Source: Xylocopa sonorina (Eukaryota > Arthropoda > Insecta > Hymenoptera > Apidae). From it: 64,000 nucleotides of DNA. Shown piece by piece: positions 58,192 through 64,000 of this stretch. A model generated the notes under the pieces. The model was not told where the DNA came from and ran no database searches. It worked only from the letters and a program-made list of their open reading frames with translations. The stretch covers positions 496,001-560,000 of the forward strand of contig NW_027490161.1 of the NCBI RefSeq assembly GCF_050948175.1. The letters run 5' to 3'. The translations under genes and the position numbers were made by a program. Every line of letters begins with the position of its first letter. Positions within the stretch are counted from its first letter, which is position 1.

Positions 58192-58552
58192 TGTCACGTC
58201 CTGAAGTCGTGAAAGCGCTCGTCACGTGGACACTTTTCGTAGCCGATCCCGAAATCGACGCGAATTGCGCAGACCTGCTTTCGTCGGCGGACAAGACTCG
58301 ATTTACCGGATACAAAGGCGTGCAACTTACTTTTCGATGCTCCAGGCGTCGTAGCTCTCCTCATCCTCGTAGCGTGGAGTGGAATCCTCCCTCGCGTATG
58401 TGTGGCGTCGCATCCCCATTCCGTGGCGGCGAGTATGCGGGTTGCCAGCGTGTAGGGGATCCGGATGCTGGATGAGATGCAGATGCTGATCTGTGGCCGT
58501 AGAGGTTGGCGGACGGCCTCTGAGGGTGGCAGGCGGTACGCCTGACGCCACA
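58192..58552 (-). mobile_element. Short LTR (361 bp) of a family related to the outer element, at a satellite inversion point
   Basis: On the minus strand it starts TGTGGCGTCAGGCGTACCGC and ends GGACGTGACA, like the outer LTR. The first part encodes GVPPATLRGRPP...TPRYEDEESYDAW, matching the outer Pol tail (GVPPATLRRP...TPYYEGEELSDTYW) in the same phase. The last 139 bp match the last 138 bp of the outer LTR, including GTAAGT and CGCAATTCGCGT. The 1.3-kb middle of the long LTR (TATA patch, minisatellite, 126-codon frame) is absent. There is no target duplication; the left flank is forward satellite and the right flank is reverse satellite. It could be a solo LTR of a short-LTR family or an internally deleted long LTR. 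Confidence 0.85.
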
Positions 58553-61500
58553 AAATGCGACACTTTGCTAGGAAGTAGCGTTAGCAGATATCTACCTATC
58601 GAAGAAATAGATTTCTAATGCTTCTTCAAACGAGATAGCGCATCACATTTCCACGTATCATGATAAGATATAATTTTCATTGCGAAGTGTCATGTATACC
58701 TCGTATTCCTTTCAAAAGAATGTAAATGCGACACTTCCTTGCTAGGAAGTAGCGTTTGCAGATGTCTGCGTATAGAAGCAATAGAATTCTAATGCTTCTC
58801 AAATCGCCATATCGCATCTCATTTCTGTGTTTCATGATAAGATATAATATTCACTGTGCAGTGTTATGTATACCTCGTACTCACTTCAAAAGAATGAAAA
58901 TGCGACAGTTCCTTGCTAGGAAGTAGCGTTTGCAGATGTCTACGTATGGAAGCAATAGAGTACTCAAACTTGCTAATTCGCGATATCGCAACTCATTTCT
59001 ACGTTTCATGATAAGATATAATATTCATTGTGGAGTGTTATGTATACCTCGTATTCTCTTCAAAAGCATGCAAGCGCGACACTTCCTTGCCAGGAAATAG
59101 CGCTTGCAGATGTCTACGTATCGTAGCATTAGAGATCTAATGCTTCTTAAACCGTCATATCGAATCTCATATCTACGTTTCATAATAAGATACAATATTC
59201 ATTGCGAAGTTTCATGTATACTTCGTATTCACTTCAAAGGAATGTAAATGAGACACTTCCTTGCTAGGAAATAGCGTTTGCAGATGTTTACGTATCGAAG
59301 CAATATAGTTCTAAAGCTTGCTAATTCGCGATATCGCATCTCATTTCTATGTTTCATGACGAGATATAATATTCATTGTGGAGTGTTATGTATACCTCGT
59401 ATTCACGTCAAAATAGTGTAAACGCGACACTTCCTTGCCAGGAAATAGCGTTTGCAGATGTCTACGTATCGTAGCAATAGATTTCTAAAGCTTGCTAATT
59501 GGCGATATCGCATCTCATATCTATGTTTCATGATAATATATAATATTCATTGCGAAGTGTCTTGTATACCTCGCATACAATTCAAATGAATGTAAATGCG
59601 ACACTTCATTCCTAGGAAATAGCGTTTGCAGACGTCTACGTATCGAAGCAATAGACATCTAATGCTTCATAAATCACCATATCGCATCCCATTTCTATGG
59701 TTCATGATAAGATATAATATTCATTGTGCAGTGTTGTAAATACCTCGTATTCACCTCAAAAGAATGTAAATGCGAATCTTCCTTGCTAGGAAATAACGTT
59801 TGCAGATGTCTACGTATCGAAGCAATAGTGTTCTAATGCTCCTTAAATCGTCATATCTCATCTCATATCTACGTTTCCTGATAAGATATAATATTCATTG
59901 CGAGGTGTCATGTATACCTCGTATTCCTTTCAAAAGAATGTAAATGCGACACTTCCTTGCTAGGAAGTAGCGTTTGCAGATGTCTACGTATCGAAGCAAT
60001 AGAGTTCTAATGCTTCTTAAATCGCCATATCGCATCTCATTTCTATGTTTCATGATGAAATATAATATTCACTGTGCAGTGTTATGTATATCTCGTCTAT
60101 ACTTCAAATGGATGTAAATGCGACACTTCCTTGCTTGGAAATAGCGTTTGCAGATGTCTACGTATCGAAGCAATATTTTTCTAATGCTTCTTAAATCTTC
60201 ATATCGCATATCATATCTACGTTTCATGATAAGATATAATATTCATTGCGAAGTGTCATGTATACCTCGTATTCCTTTCAAAAGAATGTAAATGCGACAC
60301 TTCCTTGCTAGGAAGTAGCGTTTGCAGATGTCTACGTATCGAAGAAATAGTGTTCTAATGCTTCTTAAATCGCCATATCGCATCTCATTTCCATGTTTCA
60401 TGAGAAGATATAATAATCATTGGGCAGTGTTATGTATCCCTCGTATTCACCTCACAAGAATGTAAATGCGACACATCCTTGCTAGGAAATAGCGTTTGCA
60501 GATGTCTACGTATCGAAGCAATAGAGTTCTAACGCTTCTTAAATCGCCATATCGCATCTCATTTCTATGTTTCATGATGAAATATAATATTCACTGTGCA
60601 GTGTTATGTATATCTCGTCTATACTTCAAATGGATGTAAATGCGACACTTCCTTGCTTGGAAATAGCGTTTGCAGATGTCTACGTATCGAAGCAATATTT
60701 TTCTAATGCTTCTTAAATCTTCATATCGCATATCATATCTACGTTTCATGATAAGATATAATATTCATTGCGAAGTGTCATGTATACCTCGTATTCCTTT
60801 CAAAAGAATGTAAATGCGACACTTCCTTGCTAGGAAGTAGCGTTTGCAGATGTCTACGTATCGAAGAAATAGTGTTCTAATGCTTCTTAAATCGCCATAT
60901 CGCATCTCATTTCCATGTTTCATGAGAAGATATAATAATCATTGGGCAGTGTTATGTATCCCTCGTATTCACCTCACAAGAATGTAAATGCGACACATCC
61001 TTGCTAGGAAATAGCGTTTGCAGATGTCTACGTATCGAAGCAATAGAGTTCTAACGCTTCTTAAATCGCCATATCGCATCTCATTTCTATGTTTCATGAT
61101 GAGATACAATATTCATAGTGCAGTGTCATGTATACCTCGTATTCCTTTCAAAAGAATGTAAGTGCGACACTTCCTTGCTTTGCAGATATCTACGTATCGA
61201 AGCAATAGAGTTCTAATGCTTCTTAAATCGCCATATCGCATCTCATTTCTATGTTTCATGAGAAGATATAATATTCATTGTGCAGTGTCATGTATACCTC
61301 GAATTTCTTTCAAAAGAATGTAAATGCGACACTTCCTTGCTAGGAAGTAGCGTTTGCAGTTGTCTACGTATCGAAGCAATAGATTTCTAATGCTTCTTAA
61401 ATCGCCGTATTGCATCACATTTCTATGTTTCATGGTAAGAAATAATAGTCATTGTGGAGGGTTATGTATACCTCGTAATCACTTCAAAAGAATGTAAACG

Positions 61501-64000
61501 CGACACTTCCTTGCCACGAAATAGCGTTTGCAGATGTCTACGTATTGTAGCATTAGATTTCTAATGCTTCTCAAAACGCTATATGACTACTCATTACTAT
61601 GTTTCATTATAATTTACAATATTCATTGTGGAGTGTTATGTATACCTCGTAATCACTTCAAAAGAATGTAAATGCAACACATCCTTGCCAGGAAATAGCG
61701 TTTGCAGATGTCTACGTATCGTAGCATTAGAGTACTAATGATTCTCGAAACGCGATATCGCTACTCATTACTATGTTTCATGATAATATATAATATTGAT
61801 TGCGAAGTGTCATGTATACCTCATATTCACTTCAAAAGAATGTAAATAAGACACTTCCATGCTAAGAAATAGCGTTTGCAGATGTCTACGCATCGAAGCA
61901 ATAGACATCTAATGCTTCATAAATCGCGATATCGCATCTCATATCTACGTTTCATGATAATATATAATATTCAATGCGAAGTGTCATGTATACCTCGTAT
62001 TCCTTTCGAGAGAATGCAAATGCGACACTTCCTTGCTAGGAAGTAGCGTTTGCAGATTTCTACGTATCGAAGCAATAGATTTCTAATGCTTCTTAAATCG
62101 CCATATCGCATCTCATTTCTATGTTTCATGATAAGATATAATATTCATTGTGCAGTGTTATGTATATCTCGTCTATACTTCAAATGAATGTAAATGCGAC
62201 ACTTCCTTGCTAGGAAATAGCGTTTGCAGATATCTACGTATCGTAGCAATAGAGTTCTAATGCTTCTTAAAACGCGATTTCGAATCTCATTTCTATGTCT
62301 CATGATAAGATATAATATTCATTGCGAAGTGTTACCTGCACCTCGCATACACTTTAAATGAATGTAAATGCGACACTTTCTAGCTAGGAAATATCGTTTG
62401 CAGATATCTACGTATCGAAACAATAGAGTTCTAATGCTTCTTAAAACGTGATGTCGCACTTCATATCTATGTTTCATGATAAGATATAATATTCATTGCG
62501 AAGTGACATGTATAACTCGTATTCACTTCAGAAGAATGTTAATGCGACACTTCGTTGCTAGGAAATAGCGTTTGCAGGAGTATACTTATCGTAGCAATAG
62601 AGTTCTAATGCTTCTCGAAACGCGATATTGCATCTCGTTTCTATGTTTCACGATAAGATATAATATTCATTGCGAAGTGTCACTTATACCACGCGTACAC
62701 TTCAAATGAATGTAAATGCGACACTTCCTTTCTAGGAAATAGCGTTTGCAGATCTCTACATATCGTAGCAATAGAGTTCTAATGCTTCTCAAGACGCGAA
62801 ATCGCATCTCATTTCTATGTTTCATGATAAGATATAATGTTCATTGCGAAGTGTCACTTATACCTCGCATACACTTCAAATGAATGTAAGTGCGACACTT
62901 CCTTGCTAGGAAATAGCGTTTGCAGGTCTCTACGTATCGAAGCAATAGTGTCCGAATGCTTCTTATAACGCGATATGGCATATCATATTTATGCTTTACG
63001 ATACGATATAATATTTATTGCGAAGTGTTATGTATACCTCGTATTCAATTCACAAGAATGTAAATGCGACACTTCCATGATAGGAAATAGCGTTTGCAGA
63101 TCTCTACGTATCGAAGCAATAGTGTCCGAATGCTTCTTATATCGCGATATCGCATCTCATTTCTATTTTTCATGATAAGATATAATATTCATTGCGAAGT
63201 GTCATGTATACCTCGGACACACTTCACATGAATGTAAATGTGACATCCTTGCTAGGAAATGGCGTTTGCAGATGTCTACGTATCGAAGCAATGAATTTCT
63301 AATGCTTCTTAAAATGCGATAGCGCATCTCATTTCTATGTCTCATGATAAGGTATAATATTCATTGCGAAGTGTTACGTATTCCTCGTCTACACTTCAAA
63401 TGAATGTAAATGCGACTCTTCCTTCCTAGGAAATGGCGTTTGCAGATGTCTACGTATCGAACAATAGAGTTCTAGTGCTTCTCAAAAGGCGATATCGCAC
63501 CTCATTTCTATGTCTCATGATAAGATATAATATTCATTGCGAAGTGTTATGTATTCCTCGTCTACACTTCAAATGAATGTAAATGCGACACTTCCTTGCT
63601 AGGAAGTAACGTTTGCAGATATCTGTATATCGAAGCAATAGATTTCTGATGCTTCTCAAACCGAGATATCGCATCTCTTTTCTATGTTTCATGATAAGAT
63701 ATAATATTCATTGCGAAGTGTTACGTATACCTCGTATTCACTACAAAGGAATGTAAATGCGACACTTCCATGCTGGGACGTAGCGTTTCCAAATGTCTAG
63801 TTATCGAAGCAATAGACATCTAGTGCTTCTTAAATCGCGATATTGCATCTCATTCCTATGTTTCATGATAAGATATAATATTCATTGCGAAGTGTCATGT
63901 ATACCTAGTATTCACTCCAAACGAATGTCAATGCGACACTTCCATGCTAGGAAATGGCGTTTGCGGATGTCTCCGCATCGATGCCATAGAGTTCTAATGC
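58553..64000 (-). repeat. 174-bp satellite in inverted orientation, divergent
   Basis: About 31 units read as the reverse complement of the left arrays: the plus strand shows ATGCGACACTTCCTTGCTAGGAA, then GCAGATGTCTACGTATCG, then TTCATGATAAGATATAATATTC. Units are as divergent as those at 55.7-58.2 kb. Small unit defects occur, for example CCTTGCTTTGCAG at about 61170, missing about a dozen bases. No other sequence is present and the array runs off the window. Confidence 0.95.
59980..61100 (-). repeat. Three-unit higher-order repeat in the inverted array
   Basis: About 59980-60501 is repeated at about 60502-61023 with a 522-bp offset (3 x 174), then a partial third copy follows. Rare variants such as GATGAAATATAATATTCACTG, CTTGCTTGGAAATAGCG and ATTGGGCAGTG occur in both copies. 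This is local amplification within an otherwise divergent array. Confidence 0.8.

Noticed and set aside
1..64000. CENP-B-box, tRNA or rRNA genes in the satellite
   Set aside because: No matching motif or cloverleaf-like sequence was noticed on either strand while reading.

Overview
The window is eukaryotic, repeat-only DNA, most likely from an insect. It is built on a 174-bp tandem satellite into which Ty3/gypsy-type LTR retrotransposons have inserted. One of these carries an errantivirus-type env of the baculovirus-F kind (basic cleavage site followed by GLLNFVG), which points to an arthropod host. I see no single-copy host gene, rRNA, tRNA or CRISPR. The species cannot be named from the sequence.

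Layout. (1) 1-1327: forward satellite. (2) 1328-18245: a 9.4-kb LTR element (1723-bp LTRs, gag, long pol, no env) flanked by a 4-bp target duplication CTAC. Its 5' LTR is split at 1878/9430 by a second element at 1879-9425. That nested element is 7547 bp, has 389-bp LTRs that read identical, carries gag, pol and env, and is flanked by target duplication AGGT. (3) 18250-38689: forward satellite with higher-order repeats. (4) 38694-40388: a solo LTR of the outer family with target duplication ATAA. (5) 40393-58191: forward satellite. It starts with three copies of a 12-unit higher-order repeat and decays from about 55.7 kb into divergent single units. (6) 58192-58552: a 361-bp LTR of a related short family on the minus strand, placed exactly where the satellite changes orientation. 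(7) 58553-64000: divergent satellite on the minus strand.

Order of events, inferred from nesting and LTR divergence: satellite array, then the outer element (about 8 differences between its 1723-bp LTRs), then the nested element (no LTR differences seen). All three reading frames of the nested element and both of the outer element are open, so both look young.

Both retrotransposons appear to make Gag-Pol by -1 ribosomal frameshifting just after the Gag zinc knuckle. The sites are AAATTTT at 3788-3794 and GGGAAAC at 11901-11907, the latter followed 6 nt later by a stem-loop. Env of the nested element has no in-frame ATG near its start and is probably made from a spliced mRNA. The outer family has three unusual traits: the last 97 codons of pol lie inside the 3' LTR, a 27-bp dyad minisatellite lies in the LTR, and an ATG-less open frame in the LTR ends on a splice-donor consensus. 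The first trait and the donor are shared with the diverged short LTR at 58.2 kb.

The 174-bp nucleosome-sized unit, higher-order structure, two dyad motifs per unit, degenerate edge and inversion resemble centromeric or pericentromeric satellite organisation. That is an inference from architecture only.
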